Source of the DNA: Hypoxylon rubiginosum
Taxonomy: Eukaryota; Ascomycota; Sordariomycetes; Xylariales; Hypoxylaceae
DNA length: 64,000 nucleotides
Assembly (NCBI GenBank): GCA_902806565.1
Contig: CADCXA010000042.1
Coordinates: forward strand, 248,001 to 312,000
Direction of reading: 5' to 3'
A program made the position numbers and the translations under genes. The notes below the pieces were generated by a model. It worked only from the letters and a program-made list of their open reading frames with translations, was not told where the DNA came from and did not search any database. Below are positions 12,886 to 22,995 of the stretch, in pieces (position 1 is the first letter of the stretch; every line of letters starts with the position of its first letter).

Positions 12886-14305
12886 ATGGATAACCAGGCT
12901 AGATCACAGCTTTCGGGATCAGCGACTATGCCTAAGCGAACTTCGCCGTCAGGTGGACAGCTGTCCATCTTGACAATCCGCATCGACAAGGAAGACATCG
13001 ACAAGGAAGACATCGACAAGGAAGACACCGAAAAGGAAGACACTGACGAGGAAGACACTGACGAGGAAGATATTCCCGAGGGAGGAGGTCACATTTTCCA
13101 GCGTATGCCTACGGAGGTCGCTGTGATGATTTTTGAGTCCATGGACAGCCTCAGAGATGTCATGGCGACGATCCGTACCTGCCGCAAGGCATACAAGATC
13201 TACCAGAAGTGCACGGCCCCCATCGCGAAAGTGCATATCCTTCGGATGCTCGACACCTCTCATTTCAAGCTTCCGGTCATGGCTATGGCATCTAGAGACG
13301 TGGACGCCACCAACTCCGTATCGATTAAGAAATTCTTCGACCAGTACATCCGACGAACTGGTCCCTGGCCGGCCTCTTGTTTTAGCATGGAAATGGTCAA
13401 GGGCCTCCCGTCGTTCCTCCACGCTGCCCGATTCCTAGTTGTGGATATGTTCAAAGGCAGATCCCCCCAGGGCGACGACTCACTTGACGCCTCGCCAACC
13501 GAACTTGCTCGAGCGGTTGACGCAGTCTGTATGTTTGAGACGGCTTCGAACCTCTTCCATCGCCTGCCCGGCGCCGACGGTGAACTCATGGGTGTCGCTC
13601 CATACCCGGAGATGGAAAAGGATTTCTGGGCAATGTTTTCAAGCCGTGAATGGGGACACGCTCAAACAGTAGCTGATCTGCTTTGGGGATGCCTTTGCTG
13701 TGGTGCGTGTCACAAAACCTTTACCAAACCCAGCACCATTGGAATTGTTGTATGCTAACTTGGAATGGGCAGTGATCCACGGACAATGGCTGCCTAGACA
13801 GCCCGACCCATCCGACACAGAAGGTCTCTGCGCCGGAATTGGTTACAAGTACCCCGACTGTCGCTGCGCAGAGCACCACGGCGTCGAGGCGTTCGCGGCC
13901 ATGGCGGGAGCCGAGAATCTCTACAAATGGACTACGTGGTACAGCACAAATGACCACCTGCCTCATCCCATACCCCAGCACCTCAAGGCATTCATCGCCC
14001 CGCTTCAACCGGATCCCGACAACGAGTACTACAAGGACCTTCCAGACCAATGCCAGGGCACCCAACGCCTCAGCATTCCTCGATTCCAGCTCGACGACAA
14101 CGTGCTAGATGAAGAAGTGATTAAGGCACTTACCTGGGTTCCCGGAGCCGCCAAGCTCTTCAACTGTCGAGGTGCCGAATTACGGGGATTCCCAAGCCTG
14201 GAGTTTTGGGACAAAGAGACTCTGGAAATATACAAAGAGCAGTGGAGAGCCATGTATCACGATACTATGGGCGACTACGTCTCTGACGACGACAACGCCA
14301 CCTAG
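12886..14305 (+). CDS. F-box-like domain protein
   Basis: Probable adaptor of SCF-type ubiquitin ligases or a related fungal F-box-like protein. Two exons as read: 12886-13702 and 13773-14305, 449 residues. The intron has donor GTGCGT, branch GCTAAC at about 13754 and acceptor GCAG, and joins two long frames. Residues about 33-62 are six copies of a five-residue acidic repeat (IDKED/TDEED). Then comes IFQRMPTEVAVMIFESMDSLRDVMATIRTC (about 70-100), with the LPxEx(2-4)IFxxL pattern of an F-box helix. The C-terminal part resembles the poorly defined regions of many fungal F-box proteins (CRCAEHHGVEAF, WYSTNDHLP, FPSLEFWDKET). I see no WD40 or leucine repeats, so the target-binding part is unknown. 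The target is unknown. Confidence 0.75.
12982..13071 (+). repeat. In-frame 15-bp minisatellite
   Basis: Six 15-bp units inside the F-box-like CDS. Units 1-3 are identical (ATCGACAAGGAAGAC); unit 4 is ACCGAAAAGGAAGAC; units 5 and 6 are ACTGACGAGGAAGA with a C or T last base. Each encodes one five-residue acidic unit, so copy-number change would keep the frame. Confidence 0.95.
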
Positions 14306-14490
14306 GCGGGGTGGTAGCTTTGGTGGATGAGCGATTCACCCGAACCCTTTTCTAAGCAGCACAGGATGGCGAAGAAGCTTCGTCGTGGTCGAGGCCTGGA
14401 TTGAGATGGCCTCAAATTAATTGTGTACGAGCATTGCAGTTCCATTTGCCTCTATGGACAGGCAATCAAGGAAAATAAGGGTCGAGATTC

Positions 14491-14612
14491 GAGATAGGTA
14501 CAAAATGAATACCTGGTCTAGCATATCTCAGCTGGACACAGAATCGAGGCAAATAGGGATCGAGATGGGTACAAAACTGATACCTGGTCTAGCATGTTTC
14601 AGCTGGACACAA
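14491..14612. repeat. 71-bp imperfect tandem duplication
   Basis: GAGATAGGTACAAAA at 14491 is repeated as GAGATGGGTACAAAA at 14562; both are followed by TACCTGGTCTAGCAT and by CAGCTGGACACA. Two copies with a 71-bp period, the second truncated. Confidence 0.85.
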
Positions 14613-14613
14613 T

Positions 14614-14649
14614 AATGAGCAGTGAATTCAGAATGAGCAGTGAATTCAT
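14614..14649. repeat. 18-bp tandem repeat
   Basis: AATGAGCAGTGAATTCA occurs at 14614 and again at 14632, directly after the 71-bp duplication. Confidence 0.9.
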
Positions 14650-14941
14650 TAGGAGTTCAACCTTTTCTTTTAATTGAGTTAGATGGAAGCATTTTCCGCG
14701 TCAATATGTGAAGTGACTTGACATTAGAGACAGGTTATCGTGAGAAGAGTAGTTACCTAGCTAAAGTGAAGTTCGTCAAGGAGAAGCATTACTCCGGTAC
14801 TCTAGTCCCACCTCTAGATGAAGTCCGGATAAGTGGAGCTAGAGCACACGAATCCGCACCTAAAACAAAAAGAAAAAGCATGTGAGATTCTACGTAATAG
14901 ACCACAAAACCAAGAAAAAAAATACAAAAAAATATTTAACT

Positions 14942-15013
14942 CTCCGGTACGGGGAATCGAACCCCGAGCTCCTCGGTGAAAACGAGGTATGTTAGCCGTT
15001 ACACTATACCGGA
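14942..15013 (-). tRNA. tRNA-Glu (TTC)
   Basis: Read on the minus strand from 15013. The acceptor stem is TCCGGTA/TACCGGA, the anticodon stem CCTCG/CGAGG with loop TTTTCAC (anticodon TTC), and the T arm CGGGG-TTCGATT-CCCCG. Length is 72 nt without an intron. A long run of T on the minus strand (about 14922-14938) follows as Pol III terminator. Confidence 0.95.
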
Positions 15014-15661
15014 CTGCCATGGCCTTTGATCACGCCAGTTGACTTGTGTCTCGCCATCTTAATTTACGCTATATATAATGACTCACTCGCAGCCCATGCT
15101 ACTTTGCAATTGGCTGCATTGGTTGCTCACTAATAAGTGGATGCCGACTTACCATTTTTCTCTTGTGAAGAGGTCGCGAACAAGCCTCGGAGTGGCTCTG
15201 AGTACTACTGGGAGTAGGCGATTTAATTTATAAATTTTTGTATCATGTTGTGGAATCAGGGTTTTGCTGTTATGCTCGGTTTGCTGCGAAGTGCGAAAAC
15301 GTGAATGTAGGTAAGGTAGTGTCTTTTCTACATCCTACCGTTCTCTGCTACCATCACAAGTCTACACAAAGGAGTCTTTCATTAGGTACACGTCTAGGAT
15401 ATCGATCTTTTATTCAATTCCTGCCAGGCAGTAGTAATATTAATATACCTACATACGCAGGTCGGTAAATACCTAAGTAGAATGCAGAGCTGCTGCATAT
15501 CTCATCTCTCATTCTGCCTCGGCGCTTGTAGTCGGAACCGCCTCTCTACATAGGACCAACTAATGAGGCGAACCCAAGTTTTCAGCTCAATCACAGTACT
15601 CCTTGTTCTTCCTGCCTCATTCTTCCCCTATTCTATTAGCCCTCATACACATCGTATCACA
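15014..15661. other. Intergenic region
   Basis: About 650 bp, AT-rich in the middle. The open frame at 15238-15468 has no family resemblance and AT-biased codons. Nothing else is visible. Confidence 0.45.
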
Positions 15662-15916
15662 TCACGGTACCATCTTCGACATCATGCGCGCGAGCCCCCT
15701 CGCCGCCTCCTTATTCGCCTCCCTCCCGCCCTTATCGTCATCCGGCACCCGCAATCCCGCGTACGAAGCAGTAGCGCTGCGCTCGCGCGTCGCCAGGTAG
15801 AACGTCGCGACCAGCGCGACGACCAGGATGGCCATCCAGATCAGCACGAGCTGCGCCGACCGCCGCCGCCGCGGGCCGTACGGCGAGTACATGTTCGGCA
15901 CGCGGATCCGCGGCAT
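15662..15916 (-). CDS. Small single-pass membrane protein
   Basis: 84 residues from the ATG at 15916, chosen because codon use becomes strongly GC3-rich from this point; the frame is open further upstream but with different composition. The protein opens with MPRIRVPNMYSPYGPRRRRS, a very basic segment, followed by one membrane helix (QLVLIWMAILVVALVATFYLA, about 25-45) and a charged, partly helical tail (DDDKGGREANKEAARGLARM). A basic N-terminus before the helix suggests an N-in, C-out arrangement. No family is recognised; high GC3 and the clear helix are the evidence for a real gene. Confidence 0.65.
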   Translation of the reverse strand: MPRIRVPNMYSPYGPRRRRSAQLVLIWMAILVVALVATFYLATRERSATASYAGLRVPDDDKGGREANKEAARGLARMMSKMVP

Positions 15917-16300
15917 GAGTAATGATGAACTTTGACTGATATGATGTTGGCGCGGGGTGGAAGTGCCCCTCCGCAAGCGCCTTTTGCTTGCTTGGATGGG
16001 AGGGTTTGGATATATATAAAAGGTAAGAGAGAGAGATACCGTAGAGAGGAAGGACTTTAACGGCCTTCTTGACGCTGCTGGGTTTGTAGTTATCACTACT
16101 CGAGATTGTCGGCGGGTAGATATAACTATTCTTTCACCTTGTGCTCCACGCAAGGTACTAGATGCAACAGCAAAGAATTTGGAGTCCAGAGACTGGTATG
16201 TATGAGATACGTCATTGCTGATTAGTCAGCTTCTCATAAGGGAGGATAGACGTAATAAAAGAAAAAGAAGAAAAAGAGTTAAAAAAAAAAGGAATTGACG
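15917..16300. other. Intergenic region
   Basis: About 380 bp upstream of the small membrane-protein gene; a TATATATAAAAG element at about 16011-16022 (+ strand reading) and purine-rich tracts at 16255-16290, which form the T run behind the tRNA-like element on the minus strand. Confidence 0.4.
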
Positions 16301-16302
16301 AT

Positions 16303-16405
16303 CTAGGGAATCGAACCCCAGGGTCTAGGAATACATATAACTATTTTCATTTAAGGATAGCGTAAATATAGTATCCGCTAGACCGAACCAACTCGGCCAT
16401 GAATC
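16303..16405 (-). tRNA. tRNA-like element, probable pseudo-tRNA
   Basis: The minus strand carries a perfect A box (TGGCCGAGTTGG, near 16398) and a perfect B box (GGTTCGATTCC, near 16316), and ends in a long T run. The T arm folds (TGGGG-TTCGATT-CCCTA) and predicts a 3' acceptor GATCGTC, but the seven bases expected at the 5' end (AAGATTC) do not pair with it, and no anticodon stem-loop with T33 can be drawn between the boxes. An internal hairpin GGTCTAG/CTAGACC encloses about 50 nt. It may be an unusual intron-containing tRNA or, more likely, a degenerate or chimeric copy. Isotype unresolved. Confidence 0.45.
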
Positions 16406-16420
16406 TTTCTGCGGATGTCT

Positions 16421-16729
16421 AATTGTACTTACGCGGGTTGTGGTAGCATATATGCCCTTAGAAACTAGCCTAAAGGTCGGAAGCTCGAGCTGTGACATTG
16501 TAAAAATGTGTACAATCGATATGGTGGACTCTATCTAGCACAAGGACCTCATAATCACCGGTCTATATGAGGCACCCATGAGATGAACACGTAGGAGTTG
16601 ATTCGAGTCTAATATTCTCATCCTGTATTCTCACAAGACAGCCTAAATACGCCTTTGCCCATCCGACCTCATAATACCTAATCTGCCTGTACCCAAACGC
16701 CACGCCCTGTTAAGCAATAACCAAGCATA
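16421..16729. other. Short intergenic region
   Basis: About 310 bp between the tRNA-like element and the stop of the Tag1-like gene; nothing visible apart from the expected 3' end. Confidence 0.4.
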
Positions 16730-19570
16730 TCACAGTTGCACGCTAGCTCCGATGCCCGTACCCCGATACCAAAGCGACTCTTGCCAATTTCCCAGGCGCA
16801 CATCGACGTTAGCATAGGCGTCTAGCTTCAGCCTTCCGCCGATGGCCCTCTTGACGGCATCGTAGCCGACCGAGCCGATAGACCACTCCACGGGCAATCT
16901 CGGTGTCTGTGACTTTCCGGGCGGTGCGGAAAAGGGCAAATCGTACGTGATCTGCCCTATTGGATCCGTGTGGTTGTACAGTGCGGTGGCATTGACGAAG
17001 TCTAGATACAAAGTATTATAATGCAATGGTGATACGAGCGTAAACGTGGCTGTCGACGAAAAGAAGTGGAAGGTGGCATCTCTGATAAAATGTGACTTCT
17101 CCTCCGGCGTGTCGCCAGGCAAATCTAGCTTTGGAGCGGCAACGGTCATATTGAACCGAGATAAAGCTTTGCAGAGAATGCGTTGGCCTGGAATACTGTC
17201 TCGATGGGCTTTCACTGTGACACTTGTATTCCAGCCTGATAAATATTGCGAGATAAGATCACGCCCGATCTTTCGACCGTGAGCGCCACCCATGGGCGGG
17301 TTCCACTTCGCAGTGACAAGAATGTTAGAGTTGGGACCTGTGGTAATATCTAGATTCTCCACGGTGGCACTCCCGAGAACTGTGCCATTGCCCAGAACGT
17401 GAACGTTGACATAGGGCACGTGAGCTGTATAGGGGGTCGGGTTGGTGACGTTGATCAACGCCTGCAACGTTATCGAGTCCGATGTCGTATCCAGAACCCG
17501 AAGAGATCCAACCTTTGGATCAATGCTACCAATAGAACCCTTGGGAAGGGCTATAACGAGTTAGCGCGTGCTGCGGTCGGTGACATAACACGAGGCAATG
17601 AATTGCACCTCAAATTAGCCGTCCTGACAGACGAGCCTTTTAAGAGAGCCATTAACAAGATCAGAAGAGCGATGACGGACGTTTTACTGGAATTTTGCCT
17701 TCCGCGGGAACCTCCTTTAAGATGAGGTTGCCTAGCGTAGTCTGTACTTTGATGTCGACTAAGGCTTTAACACGTAGTCGAACCGTTTCGCCGCCGAATA
17801 ATAGCGCTTGTATAACTTCGCTAAACACGTCACTGTCGGTTATGTTTAGAGGCGCATCGATAACCTGAGATTCGATCCTAAGTGTGGCTTCTTCGTCTCC
17901 TTTGCCCTCAACCCGGGTTGAATTAGCCTTTTGCCATTTCCGTATGTTGAGCTTTCCCATCGTCTTCGACTTGTAGAGCACATCTGCGGTGGCGCGGATA
18001 TTCGTCACTTCGATGCCGAAATTCATCTCGGAAGGAAGGCTAGCCGTAACCAGGATGTTGCCAGAGACTTTGGGATTGGAGTCCGGATCATCTGGATCGG
18101 CGAAAGGGTCCGGTAGCGTAAAGTGAGTGTCAGTCAACGAGAAATTCCTGATCAGGCCGTCCAAGGTTCGTCCGGGAAAGGGAATAGGAACGGTAACACT
18201 TGAAAGTATATCGGCAATCCATTTTGGTGTGTCACCATCAGGATGACGACTCCCGCGAACGAAGAAGGTAGCTGGTTCGCCATGCATATATTGTCGTAAG
18301 AGGTTGTCCAACGGCGATGAAGAAGAGTCGGGGCAAGCTGTGGTTAAAGATTCGGGTAATTCACGAATAACTGCTTTGACCTCGAGTTCAACATCAGAAC
18401 GAGGCTTGACATGAACCTCCTTGGTGGCTGCTTCGGCTACTAGAATGGATGGATCGGAAATGGCGCAACCGGGCACTAGAATATCGAATGCAAGCTCTGG
18501 TATATCCAACTCAACCGGATATTCGTTGAAGGCTGATAACGACACATCGGCTAGCATCGATCCTTCCATCGGACCGTCCTCGACGTTGAACCGGGTAATA
18601 TTATACTGTGGGATCGCAGGAATCTTGTTCGCTGTTCAAAAATTAGTCTCTTGTTTATTTAAATGACAGTGTAAACCCCCAGCCTTGTATGGATAAGCTA
18701 GAACAAGACCTTCTCCCCAAAATAGAGAGCAGCAAAGGAACGGTAGAGTGATTGACCTTCAAATACAAGTGACTCGGAGACGGTATGCGTCCCGAGGGGT
18801 ATGATGCCGGATTTGATACTGAGATCAGCCTCTCCATTCAAACGCAGCTGTTCCAATCTGCCTTCCAACCATTCATTCGCGATGATACGGATTCCTTCCA
18901 CGTCTCCAGGCATTATTTCCGTAACGAAGTCAAAACTCGTCACGTCACCCTCTCTCAAGTTGACCACTAGCGGTGGAACGATAGCGCTTCCAAGCAATAT
19001 GTTATTATATTCGGGCATGCGCACATCGACCTTGGTCTGTTGGCTCTCAAGCTGATATGCCACCCACGTAGTGGCTCTTCCCACTCTTCGCACATGATCA
19101 TTAGCAACTCTCGAGCCGTCTAGGTGGAAATTCGCTTGTATGCGAGCACGAACACCGTTCGTCGTAATGGACTCAAGAGCAAGGTTGGTGGGTTCGATGA
19201 CGGCGGCTTGCTGAGCGTATTCTTGCACGGCTTCGGGAACGATGAATGCGAGAACGATAATAACGATAATGAGGACCCCGAGAATTCCCATCGCAATGAA
19301 AGATGGCCATCTTCTTGCCTTTTTAGTCGACTGGGCAGCGGGTGTATCGGAAGGGCTAGGTTCGGTCAAAGTAGCCTCATCTCGATCCTGCTCATCGGCT
19401 TCTCCATCGTAACGTGCTGTAGCGGAAGAGCTCGAGAGGAGCGGTGTCGACTCGCTCGTGACGCTTCTCTTGGTAGTGACCGTTCGCTTGTGAGAGGTAG
19501 AGGTAGAGGTGGTGGATATATTCGTCGATGTGCTCGAGAGCAGCGGTGATGATTCTTCTTCAGCAGCCAT
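16730..19570 (-). CDS. Tag1-like vacuolar membrane protein (DUF3712 family)
   Basis: Tag1 of yeast is a vacuolar membrane protein with a large luminal part, involved in ending autophagy. Proposed exons on the minus strand: 19570-18742, 18631-17681 and 17550-16730, 866 residues. The cytosolic tail is Ser/Thr-rich with two SPLL/TPLL motifs, like dileucine-type vacuolar sorting signals. One membrane helix follows (FIAMGILGVLIIVIIVLAFIV, about 91-111), then a long beta-rich luminal region with repeated blocks (LALESITTNGVRARIQANF, VTVPIPFPGRTLDGLIRNFSL, ITLQALINVTNPTPYTAHVPYVNV) resembling the LEA-like/Ig-like modules of the family. The second intron uses donor GTCCGT with acceptor TATAG and joins VKPLPKGSIGS smoothly. 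The first intron is uncertain: the only donors that keep frame are weak (GTTCCT at 18741, GTCAAT at 18756). Many N-glycosylation sequons fit a luminal domain. Confidence 0.85.
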
Positions 19571-20460
19571 GATGAAGGCTGAAGGCGAGGCCGACCAGGT
19601 AGATGTTGATGGTTACAAAATCAAGTTCGTATGCGACAAGGAAATCAGCAGAAAGGACGCGCATACATCATCGGAAATAAAGGGTAACGTAGTCTAGGAA
19701 AGAAAGAAGTCTAAGACGACTAGACGACAGTTAAGAAGAACGAGTTGTCACAGTAATGGAGGCCCATTCGAGTTCCAAGGTTGTTGATTTAATGGTAAGT
19801 CGTCATCAACTTGCCAACACTTACGGTCCACCCGAGCTGAGACAGGGCTTTGCTGGGGCTTTGCTGGGGCGAACTGGCAGACTGGGCGAAGCAGGCAGCC
19901 AAATAATGAAATAATGTGAACGTATCCCCGTATTCGGCTTAGTATCATCCGGGGAAATCCTAATGGCCTAGTGGCCCTGCAATGCACGGTTGCACGGCTC
20001 GCCTGCAGTAGAAAAGGTACCATGCAACTTTGGAGCTTGGGATTTAACAGCTGGCACACAGCTGGGGACTCTTAATACGACCTAGGTACATATGCAACTA
20101 GCCGGTCCTCGCAAGCATCTCACGACGAAGGGCATCTCTAGCGGTGACTCTCCACATATTCGGTTCTTCAAGAATAGTCACTGGATTAAATAAAAGACAT
20201 CCGGCTTCGGTATAAAGTTGGAAGAAGTCCTTATTTTAAATATCACCTTTGTTTCGTGATCCAGTGTGGTTTGTATCTCGTTAAGACCAATCATTGGAGT
20301 TGGTAAGTTACTCGTTTTCACTTATATCCACCGAGCTTTACATCTCTTTCGACTTTGAGCAGAAGCTACACCAACATCCATAAGCTAGAAATATTCTTAA
20401 CATAACTGAGCTAGTCTCTTAGTTCCTAAGCAGTACAAACACTTCGAATTCATTATCAAG
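19571..20460. other. Divergent promoter region, Tag1-like and OTC genes
   Basis: 890 bp between the two start codons. It contains a near-exact 13-bp direct repeat (GGGGCTTTGCT, 19846-19868) and a TGACTC word, listed separately. No coding frame is convincing. Confidence 0.5.
20145..20150 (+). promoter_or_regulatory. Possible Gcn4/CPC1-type site upstream of OTC
   Basis: TGACTC, the core of the Gcn4/CPC1 binding site, occurs 311 bp upstream of the OTC start codon. Arginine genes are classical targets of cross-pathway control, but a six-base word can occur by chance. Confidence 0.3.
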
Positions 20461-21642
20461 ATGAGGTCACCAGCCCTTCGATTAGCCAGGGGCACATTTC
20501 GAGTTGCCCAAGCAAGGAGTTACGCAACAACTCCCAAGACACCTCGACATTTTATGTCAATTGATGACCTGACACCTGCCGAGTTTTCAAAGTTGGTGTT
20601 GAATGCCTCAGCCCATAAGAAAGCCGCCAAGTATGGCGGTGTTCCGAAGCATCTCAACAGCACGTTGACGGGACAAACGGTGGCCATGATGTTCAGCAAG
20701 CTCAGCACTCGAACGCGAGTCTCGACAGAAGCCGCCGTAGCTATGATGGGAGGTCACCCCATGTTCCTAGGGAAGAACGATATTCAATTGGGAGTGAGTA
20801 GATCCAAGGTGTTACAATATCATTAGCAGGCGGTCAGTTAATTAACTAATTCTCTAGGTAAATGAGTCATTGCTGGATACCTCCAGGGTCATCTCATCCA
20901 TGACATCGTGTATGGTTGCTCGAGTTGGTCCTCACAGCGATGTTACGGGTTTAGCGAAAGAGTCCAGCGTTCCTGTGATTAATGCGCTGTCTAACGACTT
21001 CCATCCACTCCAAATCATTGCTGATTTCCTCACAATTCATGAGTCAATCCCCAAGGGGGCTGCCGAAACAGGCAGTATAGTCCCAAAGGGATTGAAAGTT
21101 GCCTGGGTTGGAGACGCAAACAATGTTCTGTTTGACTTCGCCATTGCTTGCATGAAATTGGGCGTTCAGATCTCAGTTGCTACTCCTCGTGGGTACGGCA
21201 TCCCGAAGGAGATGTCGGATTTAATCACGAGCCAGGCCAAGTCTACAGAGACACCTGGGAAACTCGAACAAGTCTATGTCCCAGAAGAGGCTGTTAAGGA
21301 TGCGGATATACTCGTCACGGATACATGGATTTCCATGGGCCAAGAGGAGGAGACCCAGAAGCGACTTAAAGACTTTGCTGGCTTCCAGATTACCAACGAA
21401 CTAGCTAAGCGGGGGGGAGCGAAGCCGGACTGGAAATTCATGCATTGCTTACCTCGCCATAAGGAGGAGGTCGATGATGGCGTCTTCTACTCTCCACGAT
21501 CTCTTGTCTTCCCGGAAGCAGAAAACAGGTTGTGGGCTGCTGTTGGTATGTAACCTCGTCTCCTGTTTTCACCTCTTCCAATGCTAACTCCCGTGTAGCG
21601 GCCCTCGAGGGCTTTGTCGTCAACAAGGGCAACATTGTATAA
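20461..21642 (+). CDS. Ornithine carbamoyltransferase, mitochondrial
   Basis: Makes citrulline from ornithine and carbamoyl phosphate in arginine biosynthesis; mitochondrial matrix in filamentous fungi. Equivalent to N. crassa arg-12 and yeast ARG3. Three exons: 20461-20793, 20858-21545 and 21599-21642, 354 residues, normal for the family. The N-terminus is Arg/Ser/Ala-rich without acids (MRSPALRLARGTFRVAQARS), as expected for a mitochondrial presequence. The carbamoyl-phosphate motif STRTR is at 82-86. The ornithine-side motifs are VGDANNVLFD, DTWISMGQEEE and HCLPRH (about 305). The last exon is only 44 nt and encodes the conserved C-terminal helix AALEGFVVNKGNIV. The gene is divergent from the Tag1-like gene and converges on the acetolactate synthase subunit gene. 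Confidence 0.97.
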
Positions 21643-22005
21643 ACTATCACCTCGATATTTCTGCGAATGGGCGGGGCGTATTATAGTTCCGATACAGTGC
21701 CCATGTTGGCGGCTATCTATGGACGAAGCGTAAAAAAATGTCACGACTTGTACGAGCACTTCTTATCCTGCTAACTCCAGGACTGCCACTCGGTAAGAGA
21801 TAGTTTCCCGGCATGGCATGATATCCAGCATCCACACACTTAAGAACGTAACAGTTATAAAAAGCAGCTCATTACTTTTGCTCGATTGACTCATCTACCT
21901 TGTGTAGACCAAGTGGTCTTTTTGTCTATAGAAAATGCCCACCTTAAGCAAGCCAAATTTTTAAAATGACCATAAACGCCAAACCTTTCAACCCAGGCCT
22001 TCAGT
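21643..22005. other. Convergent 3' intergenic region
   Basis: 363 bp between the stops of OTC (+) and ILV6 (-). Expected polyadenylation regions; nothing else seen. Confidence 0.5.
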
Positions 22006-22995
22006 TTAGCCAGGGGGTAGCTGGCTAGCATCCACAATCTCGTCTGCCTCCTTGACGACCGCTTCCTCGTCAGGACCGTACAGGGGAGATCGAGGTAGTG
22101 CCATAAGACCAGTTCGCGAAGACTCCAAGATTCCGAAAGGCGCGATCAGTTTCAGGAAAGAGTCGATCCTAACGGGTTTCGCAGACCTATAGAGTGTTAG
22201 CACGGATCATGTTGTCGAAATTCTGACCACTTACACTTCGACAATGCAGCTGGATGTGCTAATATCCAAGACCTTGCCGCCGAACTGATGCGCGAAGTAG
22301 GTTATAGATCTCAGGTGCTCATGCTTGAGTCGCAGAGCTTGGCTGGCCGCCATTTGGCTTGGATGGAAATCCTGGGCGGTGTTTTCCAATGAATTGTCGG
22401 CCGTCTCGCTTATATCGGCCTCGGCCGTTATTTCGCGGTGGTGGGCCAACAATTCCTCGAAGTATTCCGGTCCGAGAATGTTAATTTTAGCGAGGAGTAA
22501 TTCTCGCTGTACCAAAGCGGAATCCGTGTAGTCTAGGACGGCCCAGACGGGTACCAGATCCTCCAATTGGCGTCGTGCCTGTTCGACCACGCCGTCTTGA
22601 CCCGTAAGCACGATTGTCATGCGGGATAGATCCTCCACCTCGGTACTGCACACGACTAGGGAATCGATGTTGAAACCTCGGGCCGCTAGGATACCAGAAA
22701 CTCGAGACAAGACACCAGGCTCGTTCTGGACCAGACAGTTGAGAACATGGCGTTTAGGGGGTGCCGTCGAAGCTATAGGAGTTTCGTAGAGGATGTTGGA
22801 AACTGCCGCCTGAGCAGACCACGCCGAGGGTGCGTCATTAGTTGGAAGAGGAGCCTGACGGCGCCGAAGAGCCTTGTAAGCAATGGCCGCAGTGGAACTA
22901 CTGGAGCTCCATCTTGTCGAGGTATGCGGAACAGCTCGTACACTCGCAGCAAGAGTTTTGATGCAATTGGCCGGGATAAAAGTACGGGACGCCAT
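22006..22995 (-). CDS. ILV6: Acetolactate synthase regulatory (small) subunit, mitochondrial
   Basis: Regulatory subunit of acetohydroxyacid synthase, which starts valine, leucine and isoleucine synthesis; it activates the catalytic subunit and gives feedback inhibition by valine. Two exons on the minus strand: 22995-22235 and 22186-22006, 313 residues. The intron (GTAAGT to TATAG) joins IVEV to SAKPVRIDSFLKL. A Ser/Arg-rich presequence (MASRTFIPANCIKTLAASVR) is followed by an ACT domain from about residue 81: RHVLNCLVQNEPGVLSRVSG, then ARGFNIDSLVV, with the ligand-binding NEPGVLSRVSG loop intact. The C-terminal domain carries RELLLAKINILGPEY, the fungal insertion with a Glu-rich stretch (about 195-225) and FGGKVLDIS with FGILESSRTGLMALPR. 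No missing parts are seen. Confidence 0.96.

Larger units (their letters stand above)
14306..14941. other. Intergenic, with tandem duplications
   Basis: About 640 bp between the F-box-like gene and tRNA-Glu. It contains the two tandem repeats listed separately and an A-rich end (14860-14940) that provides the poly-T terminator of the minus-strand tRNA. No coding frame. Confidence 0.5.

Noticed and set aside
20461..22995. OTC and ILV6 as a functional operon-like unit
   Set aside because: They are convergent genes with separate promoters; common regulation by amino-acid starvation would be expected anyway, wherever they lie.
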